Source: Telluribacter sp035998675
Lineage (GTDB): Bacteria; Bacteroidota; Bacteroidia; Cytophagales; Spirosomataceae
NCBI RefSeq assembly: GCF_035998675.1
Contig: NZ_DASYHI010000005.1
Coordinates: 1-64,000 of the forward strand
Direction: 5' to 3'
DNA length: 64,000 bases
Part shown: positions 54,473 through 63,335 of the stretch, one piece after another
How the letters are laid out: every line of letters begins with the position of its first letter
Position numbering within the stretch: the first letter of the stretch is position 1
Translations under genes and position numbers: made by a program
The notes under the pieces: model-generated
What the model was told of the DNA's origin: nothing
Databases searched by the model: none
The model's input: the letters and a program-made list of their open reading frames with translations, nothing else

Positions 54473-57016
54473 TTACCAGGATACCACCAGGTTTCCGGTT
54501 ATATTCTCTACTACATAGTGCTTCCCGAATCGATCTTCTCCTTTCCGGAAGGTAATCTGACCGGTTTTCCAGGGATAGGAGGAATTGACATAAGCGTGAA
54601 ATTGCTCGTCAGTGACCTGCGGTTCGGCGTAGATTCGCACCGTAGCGTTTTTCAGACCGTCTACGCTGTATCGCTTGGTAATACCCTTCTGCCCGGAATG
54701 AAGCTCCTTGAACGATACGATACCATCCTGCTGCTCCACGAATACCCGGCTTTCGCGGTTCCAGGAAGTAGGCATGGTGTAGGTAGAGCTCCCTTTATCC
54801 AGTTTGGTTTCCAGTCCCAGCAACAGCGGGGCGCCCTGCTGGAATCTGAAGCGCTGCCTGATGGTACTGTTGGGATTATAGCCCGAGAACATAAAGGCAT
54901 TGTTAGAACGGGCTATGGTCAGCACCGGATTCTTGATGGTAGGGTCCTGCTTTTCTACCACATGGCTAATGCCAAACTCGGGCAACACGTAGCGCAGGTG
55001 CAACGGACCGATGAAGTACTTATCCGGCTCGTCAGGGGTGAGCAGGCGGCCGCCCGTAAAACTGCTGGAGTTAGTACCCCGCAGGTAAGCGACTTTTCCG
55101 CCCTGCCATTCGGGTTTAGTCCTGACCCACACCGCATCGCGGCTTTTACCGCCCTGCTCTACCTGTACCAATAGTTTGGTGCCGGCGTCGTTGCGGTTTT
55201 TCAGTGAGGTACGAAAGCCACCGCCGCTGAACAGCGGCCGGTGGTTGATGACGTTGGGGTATCCTTTTTCCAGTATATCCGTTGTGTAGCTGGTCTTTAT
55301 TTTAAATTCACCTTCGAGCGGAGCTTCATTTTTCTGATTTAAAAAATCCAGAAAAGCCGGACTGGAATGATCCGTCGGGCCAAAAATGATCAATTTGCCT
55401 CCTTTCTGCACAAATCCCATCAGGGCTTTTTCCAATGATGATCCCGCGTCCGGCGCGATCGTTACCAGCGTGGACTCCCGGAAGTACTCTGGATTATTAG
55501 CAAGTACAGACTGAAAGGAGCTTGTGGAAATGACCGTATTCAGCGGCAAACCATTGTTGATCGCCTGCCGGATGTACCAGTCGCCGTAGTAGACTTCCGC
55601 TAAGCGCTCCTTGGACTGATACGCCCATTTGTGGTACTCATCGAAGGGGTACACCCATACTAGCGGGCCCGGAGCGGTCGGAGAGTCGTAGCGGGCTTTC
55701 AGAATGTGTGGCGTTACTTCATCGGGTACCTGGGTGGGCATTTCGCCCAGTGAGTTATCAATGGTCAGGAAGTTCAGGTGCGTTGGGATACCAATTTTCC
55801 CGTTGGCATCAATCCGGCTGACGGCCATGGGCAGGTAAATGTCGTGGGGTTCGCGCCCGTAGCGGTCCAGCCAGGGGCTGTTGAGCCACCATGGGTCGTG
55901 AGTATAGTACCGAAACAGGAAGCGGTTGTCGGGCAGCTCGGCCATGCGGGACATGTAGCCTACCATTTCCAAACCAAAATCACCATCTAGTGCGGCCCAG
56001 GGAGAGTTAGGCGGAGGCAGCATGTTGTAGCCACCCTCGTAGATCTGTTTCAGGTTGACCGCGTCGCGCGCCAGGTCGGCACCCACCGACAGGTTGGTAC
56101 CTCTCGTCTGAATCTGGAAGTGGGGGCATTCCTTACGGAAGAGCTTCCAGAATTCGTTGATTTTGGCGGTTAGGCCAGCCAGTTTTTCCTGCTCAAATTC
56201 TTTACCCGTGAAGGTAGCTCCGGTAGCCGACCAGCCCTCGGCCCCAAAGCCGAACCCGTTGCTGAACCAGATGTAATCGTAGCCCAGGTCTTTCAGAAAA
56301 TGCTGGCTCTGGCGACCGAAAAATGTACCAAAGGGGGTATTGGCCGGAATACCCGTGGGGAAGCCGGCGTAGGAGCCTTTATCGGCATTCAATACCGAAT
56401 AGCTACTTACAAAGCTCTTGTGCCCCATGGCGCTGCCGCCCAGTATTTCCGGATGCTTTACGTACTTGAATTCCGACTTGGCAAACTCAGGACCGGGATC
56501 AAAGGTTGCCCCCACCAGAACAGGCTTACCCGTTACCTGCTTGCCTACTTCTTTTAAAGTTTGAATAATAAATTTAAGATCGCCGTACGTAAAAGCGGGT
56601 GGGTTTTCCATGTAGAGGTAGGCCCGCTCGTGGATAGACAGTTCTTCCGGTCCCGAGCCTACTTCGTGTTTGGTATTGGGGTTGCCCAGGTACCTGGCCC
56701 ATTCGAGCGGTTGACTCAGGGTACCTTTGTAGTCCACTATTTCGGAGCCATCGCTGGTCCAGAGCATCACGGACACCGTATCGGTATGGCGAAGCAGTGA
56801 GTGCCACTGGGTAAACATCTCCGTAGCTACCTCCCGGATGTAGGCTTTATCGTTCTTCTTGAATGGTTTCAGGGAAGCCTCCAGCGTAATGTTGTTGAAG
56901 GACTTCCCTTTCAAAGTTGAAATACTGCTCTGAGCCTGGACGGGCTGCGGAAAGAATCCGCAGCCCATAACCAGACAAAAGAATAAGAGAAAAGGCTTTA
57001 AAAGGAATAATCGCAT
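54473..57016 (-). CDS. Large exported protein of unassigned family, putative glycoside hydrolase
   Basis: An 847-residue periplasmic protein (signal MRLFLLKPFLLFFCLVMGCGFFPQPVQAQ). The N-terminal 480 residues look like a TIM-barrel glycosidase (ITLEASLKPF, SVMLWTSDGSEIVDYKG, VLVGATFDPGPEF, LGYDYIWFSNGFGFG, HFQIQTRGTNLSVGADLA and DPWWLNSPWLDRYGREPHDIYLP). Residues about 500-560 (LVTIAPDAGSSLEKALMGFVQKGGKLIIFGP) resemble the glutamine-amidotransferase-like domain of beta-galactosidase-type enzymes. The rest is beta-rich. I cannot place it in a numbered GH family. Its position between susD and the sulfatase makes it a likely polysaccharide-degrading enzyme. Confidence 0.7.
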   Translation of the reverse strand: MRLFLLKPFLLFFCLVMGCGFFPQPVQAQSSISTLKGKSFNNITLEASLKPFKKNDKAYIREVATEMFTQWHSLLRHTDTVSVMLWTSDGSEIVDYKGTLSQPLEWARYLGNPNTKHEVGSGPEELSIHERAYLYMENPPAFTYGDLKFIIQTLKEVGKQVTGKPVLVGATFDPGPEFAKSEFKYVKHPEILGGSAMGHKSFVSSYSVLNADKGSYAGFPTGIPANTPFGTFFGRQSQHFLKDLGYDYIWFSNGFGFGAEGWSATGATFTGKEFEQEKLAGLTAKINEFWKLFRKECPHFQIQTRGTNLSVGADLARDAVNLKQIYEGGYNMLPPPNSPWAALDGDFGLEMVGYMSRMAELPDNRFLFRYYTHDPWWLNSPWLDRYGREPHDIYLPMAVSRIDANGKIGIPTHLNFLTIDNSLGEMPTQVPDEVTPHILKARYDSPTAPGPLVWVYPFDEYHKWAYQSKERLAEVYYGDWYIRQAINNGLPLNTVISTSSFQSVLANNPEYFRESTLVTIAPDAGSSLEKALMGFVQKGGKLIIFGPTDHSSPAFLDFLNQKNEAPLEGEFKIKTSYTTDILEKGYPNVINHRPLFSGGGFRTSLKNRNDAGTKLLVQVEQGGKSRDAVWVRTKPEWQGGKVAYLRGTNSSSFTGGRLLTPDEPDKYFIGPLHLRYVLPEFGISHVVEKQDPTIKNPVLTIARSNNAFMFSGYNPNSTIRQRFRFQQGAPLLLGLETKLDKGSSTYTMPTSWNRESRVFVEQQDGIVSFKELHSGQKGITKRYSVDGLKNATVRIYAEPQVTDEQFHAYVNSSYPWKTGQITFRKGEDRFGKHYVVENITGNLVVSW

Positions 57017-57051
57017 AGCTAGCTTCCTGTATTGTGGATTCTTTTTCAGTT

Positions 57052-58485
57052 TTAATACCCCGGATTCTGACCCAGATTCGGATTAATATCAATTTCCCGC
57101 AAAGGAATGGGCATTAGTAATTCATGATTCGCAACCGTAAATTTCAGTCCATTGTCCTGGAAGTACTTATTCATTACTGCCTGTAAGCGTCCGGTACGGA
57201 CGAGGTCAAACCAACGGTGGCCTTCCAGAAAGAACTCCACTCTCCGTTCCTGCTCGAGCGCCAGCGCTATTTCCGATTTGGACAGGCCAGACAGGGGCTG
57301 AAGTCCCGCACGGTTTCTGACCATGTTCAGGTAGGTAAAGGCTTCCTGGGTATTGCCGGTTTCGTTGAGCGCTTCGGCGTACATCAGCAGTACGTCGGCA
57401 TACCGCAGGGCGGTAAAGTTGATACCGCCATCACCCACAATACCGGTGGTGAAATCCACAAACTTGAGCCCGTGCAAATCTCTTTCGTACCGGCCCGTAA
57501 CCAGCCGTACCGAATCCCCGATGGAAGCCCTTCTTCTAAGATCGCCCGCTTCGTAGGCACTGGCCATCTGGCGGGTAGGCAGGACCCGTCCTGAACCCTG
57601 CATATTTCCCGGAAACATGGCCATGTCGAAACGCGCCGGGGTGAAAATGCTTGAAAAGGAGTTACCTTCTCCTACATTACCCGCCAGGTACTTGATTTCA
57701 AAAATAGACTCCGGCAGTTCGTCGTTGCCGTTGATAAACAGCCTCCGGTATTCGGACTGCAGCGAGTATTTTTTCATATCAATCACCTCCTTCAGTACGT
57801 TTTTAGCCTGCTCGTATTGCTTGGTGGTGAGATACACTTTGCCAAGCAGCGTTTTGGCAGCTCCGGCTGAGGCCTGTGACTTGCTGGCGAGGGTTACACC
57901 ATTCAACAGGCTGGCTGATTCGGTCAGGTCCTTAACAATCAGATTGTACACGTCACTGGCGGGCCTTCTGGTCATGTCGAAGTCCATGATTTCATTGGGA
58001 CTTCGGAATGCAACCTCCACAATGGGTACATTCCCAAACAGACGAACCAGATAGAAGTAACTATACGCCCTTAAAAATAAGGCTTCGCCCCGGAACTGGT
58101 TCTTCTGGGCTTCGGTCAGGTTGACCGCGTCCAGACGGGACAGAATGTTGTTACTTCGGGCAATGGTGGCAAAGCTGGTAGTCCATACCGTATTCAGAAA
58201 GCCATTGGCTGGAGTTGGATTCATTTCATCCAGTTCCGTCTCGGCCACGGTGGGGGACGTCCACCTGATTTCGGCATTATCGGTAGTCAGGTCACCCAGG
58301 TATACAATAGCCGCATCGTGAAGGCCTTGCAGCCCGGCGTAGGTACCGGTAAGCGCCGTTTCAAAATCCTGGGCATTCTTATAGAACGACACCTCGTTTA
58401 TCTGGTACTCCGGTTGCAGCGACAGAAAATCGGAACAGGAAACCAGCCCCAATCCCAAACACATGAAAGCGATATATTTTTTCAT
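57052..58485 (-). CDS. SusD/RagB-family outer-membrane lipoprotein (second pair)
   Basis: A 477-residue lipoprotein (MKKYIAFMCLGLGLVSC-S). SusD blocks: FLSLQPEYQINEVSFYKNAQDFETALTGTYAGLQGL, FRGEALFLRAYSYFYLVRLFGNVPIV, LLMYAEALNETGNTQEAFTYLNMVRNRAG and ERRVEFFLEGHRWFDLVRTGRL, ending INPNLGQNPGY. It binds the glycan at the cell surface above the SusC encoded 11 bases upstream in transcription order. It is followed by the large unassigned enzyme gene, consistent with a polysaccharide utilisation locus. Confidence 0.95.
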   Translation of the reverse strand: MKKYIAFMCLGLGLVSCSDFLSLQPEYQINEVSFYKNAQDFETALTGTYAGLQGLHDAAIVYLGDLTTDNAEIRWTSPTVAETELDEMNPTPANGFLNTVWTTSFATIARSNNILSRLDAVNLTEAQKNQFRGEALFLRAYSYFYLVRLFGNVPIVEVAFRSPNEIMDFDMTRRPASDVYNLIVKDLTESASLLNGVTLASKSQASAGAAKTLLGKVYLTTKQYEQAKNVLKEVIDMKKYSLQSEYRRLFINGNDELPESIFEIKYLAGNVGEGNSFSSIFTPARFDMAMFPGNMQGSGRVLPTRQMASAYEAGDLRRRASIGDSVRLVTGRYERDLHGLKFVDFTTGIVGDGGINFTALRYADVLLMYAEALNETGNTQEAFTYLNMVRNRAGLQPLSGLSKSEIALALEQERRVEFFLEGHRWFDLVRTGRLQAVMNKYFQDNGLKFTVANHELLMPIPLREIDINPNLGQNPGY

Positions 58486-58496
58486 AGTAGTAGCTA

Positions 58497-61400
58497 TTAA
58501 AAAGTTGTTTTGATACCCAGGGTGTATGTACGGGGAAGAGGATAGTTCAGGTAATCAATACCCGCATTCACCACATTATCCCCAGCAATACTTGACTCAG
58601 GGTCATAACCCGGATATTTTGTGAAGGTATACACATTAGCAACGTTAGCGTAAACGTTCAGATTATTCAGCCTCATCCGCTTTGTGAGGGTTTGGGGCAG
58701 ATCATACGACAACTTGATGTTTCTGATCCGGGTGAAGGAATTTTCAAACAAGAAGTGAGAAGAAGTACCAAAGCCCAGGGCATGATTACTCCGGATAGCT
58801 CTGGGCATAATCCCATCACCCGGATCGGCCTCCGATCTCCACCTTCTGTCCGTACGTATCAGGTTGTTCTGTACCGCCGTAGCTCCTAGCAGGGCTGCAC
58901 CGGCATCAATGTAGGTATAGGCACCCTGCGATCCTACCAGGCTTACGCTCAGGCTCAGATTGCCCAGGGTGAAGTTGTTGTCCAGTCCCCAAGTAAAATC
59001 AGGCCAGGGACTACCCAAAACCTTGCGGTCGCTTTGATTGATGACCCCGTCTCCGTTGACATCCTCAAATTTCAGATCGCCGGCCTGGGTTCTGGGGTGC
59101 TGCAGGGCGGCTCCGTCCAGTTCGGCGCTGTTCATAAATATACCAAGCTTGTTGATCAGGTAAAAGCTGGAAATAGGCGAGCCCACCTGGGTGATCTGGT
59201 AGGCCGAGTTGGCTATTCTTCCTCCCTCGGTAGCCAGTTTAAGAACTTTGTTCCGGTTATGGCTGAAGGTCAGGTTTGTGTTCCACGCAAAGCTCTTACT
59301 TTGAACGTTCAACGACTGTACACCAAGCTCGAAGCCTTTGTTTTCAATGTCTCCGATATTCTGGGTGGAGCTGTTGAATCCGGAAGCGGCGGGTAGCTGC
59401 ACGGCCAGCAGCAGATCGGTTTTTAAATCTCTGTATACATCCGCAGTCACCGATACCCGATCTTTGAACAGACCCAGATCCAGGCCTATGTTGGTTTGCC
59501 TTGATTTTTCCCACGTCAGGTTATCGTTGGATAAGGTAGCGGGAACCAACCCTGGATTGAGGGCATTGTTCCGGATATAGCGGGTGGTGGACAGCAAACC
59601 GATATGGGTGTAGTCACCAATCTGGTTATTTCCCGAAATACCATAGCTGGCCCTGAGCTTCAGGTTGCTGATAAACCCGACCTCTTTCATGAAATCCTCC
59701 TCGGCCAGGTTGTAGCCTACGGAAAACGAGGGGAAGGAGCCCCACCTGGTGTTTGAGCCAAACCTTGAACTACCGTCTCGTCTTATGGTAGCAGTAAACA
59801 AGTACTTGCCCGCATAGGAGTAGTTGACCCGGGCCATCACCGACAGCAGGGCCCACTCGTTAACAATTTGGGTGCCCGCATTGACAATACCGGCTGAGAT
59901 GAACGGCACATATTCCGTGGGAAAATCCGAGGCGCCGACCGATACCCGGTCGAAACGGTTTTTCTGCGCCGTGAAGCCCACCAATCCATTCACAAAATGC
60001 TTGTTATTGAATACCCGGTTGTAGGTCAGGGTGTTTTCATTCAGCCAGTTCAGGTTTTCGGATTTGGACACACCCGCTGAGGCTGGGTAGTTTAGGGTCG
60101 TGAAGTTGGGTACGGCCGAGGAGCGCCACAGCTTGATGTTGTTAGAACTAAAGTTTACGCCAATTGAGCTCCGAAACGTAAGATCGTTGGTTAAAGAGAA
60201 TTCCACAAAATTGTTCGTCACCACATCCATGACCTTCCGGCGGTCTTCAGTGCCTTCGCTTACTGCCAGTACGTTGGCCAGAAAACCCAGCCCATCCGTT
60301 ACATCGGCCTGATTGAAATAGTAGCTGCCGTCGGGATTATAGACAGGAATGGTGGGGGAGGCCGCCAGTGCATTACTCAGGAGTCCGCCCTGACCATAGT
60401 GGGATTCGGTATTGGCAAACCGGCCGTAGCCGTACGACCCAAACGTGGAGGTACCTACCTTGATCCGCTTGGTCACCTGGGCATCCACATTGACCCTCAG
60501 ATTAAAGCGGTTATAATCAGAATTAATAATAATCCCCTCCTGAGAGAAGTATCCACCTGATATAAAGTACCGGAGCTTGTCAGTGCCGCCGTTGGAAGAG
60601 ACCTGCAGGTTCCGGACCGGGGCTGTCCGGAAAATTACATCCTGCCAGTCGGTATTGGTGGTGATAGACTCCGGATTTCGGAATTCGGGTCTCACACGGG
60701 TAGAGGCCGATCTCACTGAGTTAGGGTCGGTTGCCTTGCCACCGGCGTACACCCAGGCATTATCCCGCCCGTCGGCCACGTATTCGGCATACTGTTGGGC
60801 GTTCAGCATGTGCAGTTTGTTAGCTACCTCCTGAAATCCGTAGGAGGCATCCACACTGATCTGTGACTTACCATAGCTGCCCCGCTTGGTCGTAATAATC
60901 ACCACCCCATTGGCTCCTCTGGAACCATAGATGGCCGTGGCGGACGCATCTTTCAGGATTTCTATGGATTCAATATCCGATGGATTGATGGAAGCCAGGG
61001 GGTTGACGCGGTTGCTGGTATTGCTGGCCATACCGGCCGAAGAAAAGCTATTGCTACCGTAACTCCGCATGTCGGAGCCCCCGCCGCCCGAGCCAATGGC
61101 AAAACCATCAATTACGTACAGGGGTTGATTGCCACCCGTAATGGAGCTAACGCCACGGATTAGGATATTAACGTTGCCACCGGGAGCACCCGTGGTTTGG
61201 GTCACCTGCACGCCGGGCGCCTTTCCCTGAAGCATCTGATCAAAGCTACTCGCCGAAGGCTGAATCAGTTGTTCATTCGAAATCTTGGTGATTGATCCGG
61301 TCAGGTCCTTTTTTCGCTGGGTACCGTAGCCGACTACCACCACATCCTGTAGTTGCTGCATATCGGGTTTAAGCGCTACGTCAATAACAGAGCGACCATT

Positions 61401-61688
61401 TACCGGAATCTCCTGGAAGCTGTACCCGATAAAACTGACCACAATGGTAGCTCCCGGGGATACGCTCAACTGAAAATTTCCGTTGGCATCCGTGCTAGTG
61501 CCACTAGTGGTACCCTTCTCGGCAATAGTAGCTCCGACCAAAGGAGAACCATCTTCAGAAGTCGTTACCTTTCCCCGAACAACCTGCTGTCCGGCCGACT
61601 GAGCACTGAGTTCATGGAACGAAGCGGCCATGCTCAATACAAAGCCCAGGAGCAACAGCGCTAAACGATGCTTGAAAAATTGTATCAT
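58497..61688 (-). CDS. SusC/RagA-family TonB-dependent transporter (second pair)
   Basis: The start at ATG 61688 gives 1,063 residues with a clean signal (MIQFFKHRLALLLLGFVLSMAASFHELSAQ); an upstream ATG at 61718 adds ten atypical residues. Domains: carboxypeptidase-regulatory-like (VVRGKVTTSEDGSPLVGATIAEKGT...SFIGYSFQEIPV), SusC signature (QLQDVVVVGYGTQRKKDLTGSI), plug (GKAPGVQVTQTTGAPGGNVNILIRG, QPLYVIDGFAIGSGGGGSD) and barrel ending PRTYTLGIKTTF. A glycine/serine-rich loop follows the plug motif, as in many paralogs. It imports oligosaccharides released by the surface enzymes, with the SusD at 57052-58485. The isomerase gene lies about 70 bases upstream, so it is probably co-transcribed. 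Confidence 0.95.
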   Translation of the reverse strand: MIQFFKHRLALLLLGFVLSMAASFHELSAQSAGQQVVRGKVTTSEDGSPLVGATIAEKGTTSGTSTDANGNFQLSVSPGATIVVSFIGYSFQEIPVNGRSVIDVALKPDMQQLQDVVVVGYGTQRKKDLTGSITKISNEQLIQPSASSFDQMLQGKAPGVQVTQTTGAPGGNVNILIRGVSSITGGNQPLYVIDGFAIGSGGGGSDMRSYGSNSFSSAGMASNTSNRVNPLASINPSDIESIEILKDASATAIYGSRGANGVVIITTKRGSYGKSQISVDASYGFQEVANKLHMLNAQQYAEYVADGRDNAWVYAGGKATDPNSVRSASTRVRPEFRNPESITTNTDWQDVIFRTAPVRNLQVSSNGGTDKLRYFISGGYFSQEGIIINSDYNRFNLRVNVDAQVTKRIKVGTSTFGSYGYGRFANTESHYGQGGLLSNALAASPTIPVYNPDGSYYFNQADVTDGLGFLANVLAVSEGTEDRRKVMDVVTNNFVEFSLTNDLTFRSSIGVNFSSNNIKLWRSSAVPNFTTLNYPASAGVSKSENLNWLNENTLTYNRVFNNKHFVNGLVGFTAQKNRFDRVSVGASDFPTEYVPFISAGIVNAGTQIVNEWALLSVMARVNYSYAGKYLFTATIRRDGSSRFGSNTRWGSFPSFSVGYNLAEEDFMKEVGFISNLKLRASYGISGNNQIGDYTHIGLLSTTRYIRNNALNPGLVPATLSNDNLTWEKSRQTNIGLDLGLFKDRVSVTADVYRDLKTDLLLAVQLPAASGFNSSTQNIGDIENKGFELGVQSLNVQSKSFAWNTNLTFSHNRNKVLKLATEGGRIANSAYQITQVGSPISSFYLINKLGIFMNSAELDGAALQHPRTQAGDLKFEDVNGDGVINQSDRKVLGSPWPDFTWGLDNNFTLGNLSLSVSLVGSQGAYTYIDAGAALLGATAVQNNLIRTDRRWRSEADPGDGIMPRAIRSNHALGFGTSSHFLFENSFTRIRNIKLSYDLPQTLTKRMRLNNLNVYANVANVYTFTKYPGYDPESSIAGDNVVNAGIDYLNYPLPRTYTLGIKTTF

Positions 61689-61758
61689 GGTTAAATGGGT
61701 TAGGTGTATAAAATTCAAGGGTTAGGAGGGAAGGTATAAGGGTTTAGGTACTTCTCAC

Positions 61759-63255
61759 TTAGTTGATAATGACCGACTCAATGTTGAGGTAATTGGCGAT
61801 TTTTTGGATGGTACCGGCGTGGTGTCCGATGCCCAGCGCGAAGTGGTGGGTGGGGCCTTCCTTCATCCAGCGTTTCAGGAAAGTCCGGACATCCGGCTTG
61901 AAAAAACCGCGGGTATTGGTATTACCGGTAGGGGGTATAGGTCCTTTGATGGATTCTCCTTCGGCGATTACAAATTTGAATTTACCCTCGTAGGTAGAGC
62001 TGATACTCAACATCGTGATTGGGCCTTCCTTGATCTGGAATTCTACTCCCGCACCGAAGCCGGGTTTGCCGTGGTATTTTTTCAGACTTCTCAATACCGG
62101 ACGTCCTTCGGCAATGGCAATATTGTGCGGCCCATCGTGACCCACCAGGACGAAGTCTTCCTTGAAGTCTACCGGATGAAACTCGGCGAAACTTCCACCG
62201 ATTCCCAGCCGTTCCATAATGAGCATCGCAATGCAGGTTTTCAAATCCGACTCACCGCACATGGGAAAGCCCGCTCCGGTAAGCAGTGAATTGCCCACGA
62301 TAAGGTTGGACATGACGATCCGGGTATCACTGCCGTCTTCGCCGTCGTAGTAGTAGGCCAGGGCATCCAGGTTTTTTTCTTTGACAAATTTTTCCAGGGC
62401 TACGGTTACCTGCGCCGCTATGTGCAGATCAGAATCTTTGAGCTTTTCGGATATAGGGTCAGATACCGGATCGGGCGTATCAAAGAAGTCCAGGATTCGC
62501 TCCTTAACCGGTTCAATTTCTTCGTCAGTGGCCGTGCGGAACTTCGTCACGATCTCGTGTGCTTCGCACTGTACGATGTGGGGGCTGAAATGGGCGGTAA
62601 GCATGGTTGAGTCCGAGTGCATATCCAGCATGGCTTCGATGGGGTGCCCGATGTGGCCGATACGGGCCGTTTTCAGATCGTGCAGTACCGCCGCGATCCG
62701 ACAGTACTCTTCAATTTCGGCCTCGGCCGCCGGATCGTCGTGGAGGGTACCTATAATCATCTCTGGTACCTTCTTTCCCATCCGGACCGCTACCCCGGCA
62801 AACTCAGGCAACGAACAGATGTCATCGTTGTACAGCTGTAGATAGGTGGAGGCATTGGCGTAGTCCAGTGCTTTGTCCGGCTGCAGCGCCACCAGTACTA
62901 TGGGCGTATCAAGACTCTTGATAATGATTCCGAAGGTACTGGAGGTAGCATAGGTGAGCATGTCACAGAAAATGAGATCAAGATTGGCCGCCTTTAGCTT
63001 AGGTACCAGTTCGTAAGCTTTATTGACATCATCAACCAGCCCAAAGTCAATTATGTCCACCTGGCTACCGGTACTTATCTTTTCTATAAAGACTTCCTGC
63101 TTCTGCATTAGCTGGTCCAGCAGGCCATCGAACTGACCCCAGTATTTGAAATAGCCAACCCCAAATACGCCGATCCGGGGACGGCTTTTCTTGCGATGCC
63201 CAATTGACAGGGAACTCTCTTCGGGGGCTATCTGTACGTCTGTGTGATTTTTCAT
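61759..63255 (-). CDS. L-fucose/L-arabinose isomerase family protein
   Basis: A 498-residue cytoplasmic enzyme. After a polar extension (about 28 residues) comes RIGVFGVGYFKYWGQFDGLLDQL, the usual N-terminal domain of L-arabinose/L-fucose isomerases. Metal-site candidates are Glu in GAGFPMCGESDLKTC, Glu/His in FAEFHPVDF and VLVGHDGPHN, and His in HHFALGIGHHAGTI near the C-terminus, matching the E-E-H-H order. It interconverts an aldose and a ketose, plausibly a deoxy-sugar such as L-rhamnose or L-fucose released by the locus. It is encoded between the MFS transporter and susC, on the same strand. A 12-bp palindrome lies upstream (63279-63290). Confidence 0.82.
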   Translation of the reverse strand: MKNHTDVQIAPEESSLSIGHRKKSRPRIGVFGVGYFKYWGQFDGLLDQLMQKQEVFIEKISTGSQVDIIDFGLVDDVNKAYELVPKLKAANLDLIFCDMLTYATSSTFGIIIKSLDTPIVLVALQPDKALDYANASTYLQLYNDDICSLPEFAGVAVRMGKKVPEMIIGTLHDDPAAEAEIEEYCRIAAVLHDLKTARIGHIGHPIEAMLDMHSDSTMLTAHFSPHIVQCEAHEIVTKFRTATDEEIEPVKERILDFFDTPDPVSDPISEKLKDSDLHIAAQVTVALEKFVKEKNLDALAYYYDGEDGSDTRIVMSNLIVGNSLLTGAGFPMCGESDLKTCIAMLIMERLGIGGSFAEFHPVDFKEDFVLVGHDGPHNIAIAEGRPVLRSLKKYHGKPGFGAGVEFQIKEGPITMLSISSTYEGKFKFVIAEGESIKGPIPPTGNTNTRGFFKPDVRTFLKRWMKEGPTHHFALGIGHHAGTIQKIANYLNIESVIIN

Positions 63256-63278
63256 TATCTATGTTTATTTCTAAAAAG

Positions 63279-63290
63279 TTAGTGCACTAA
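63279..63290. promoter_or_regulatory. Palindromic operator candidate upstream of the isomerase gene
   Basis: TTAGTGCACTAA is a perfect 12-bp palindrome, 24 bases upstream of the isomerase ATG and inside the gap after the MFS gene. The size and symmetry suit a dimeric regulator (LacI, GntR or similar). An internal promoter for the isomerase-susCD part of the locus is plausible. Confidence 0.4.
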
Positions 63291-63335
63291 GATAAAACTG
63301 ACAAAATTTTTTACGCTACATAAAGGTACCTTGCT

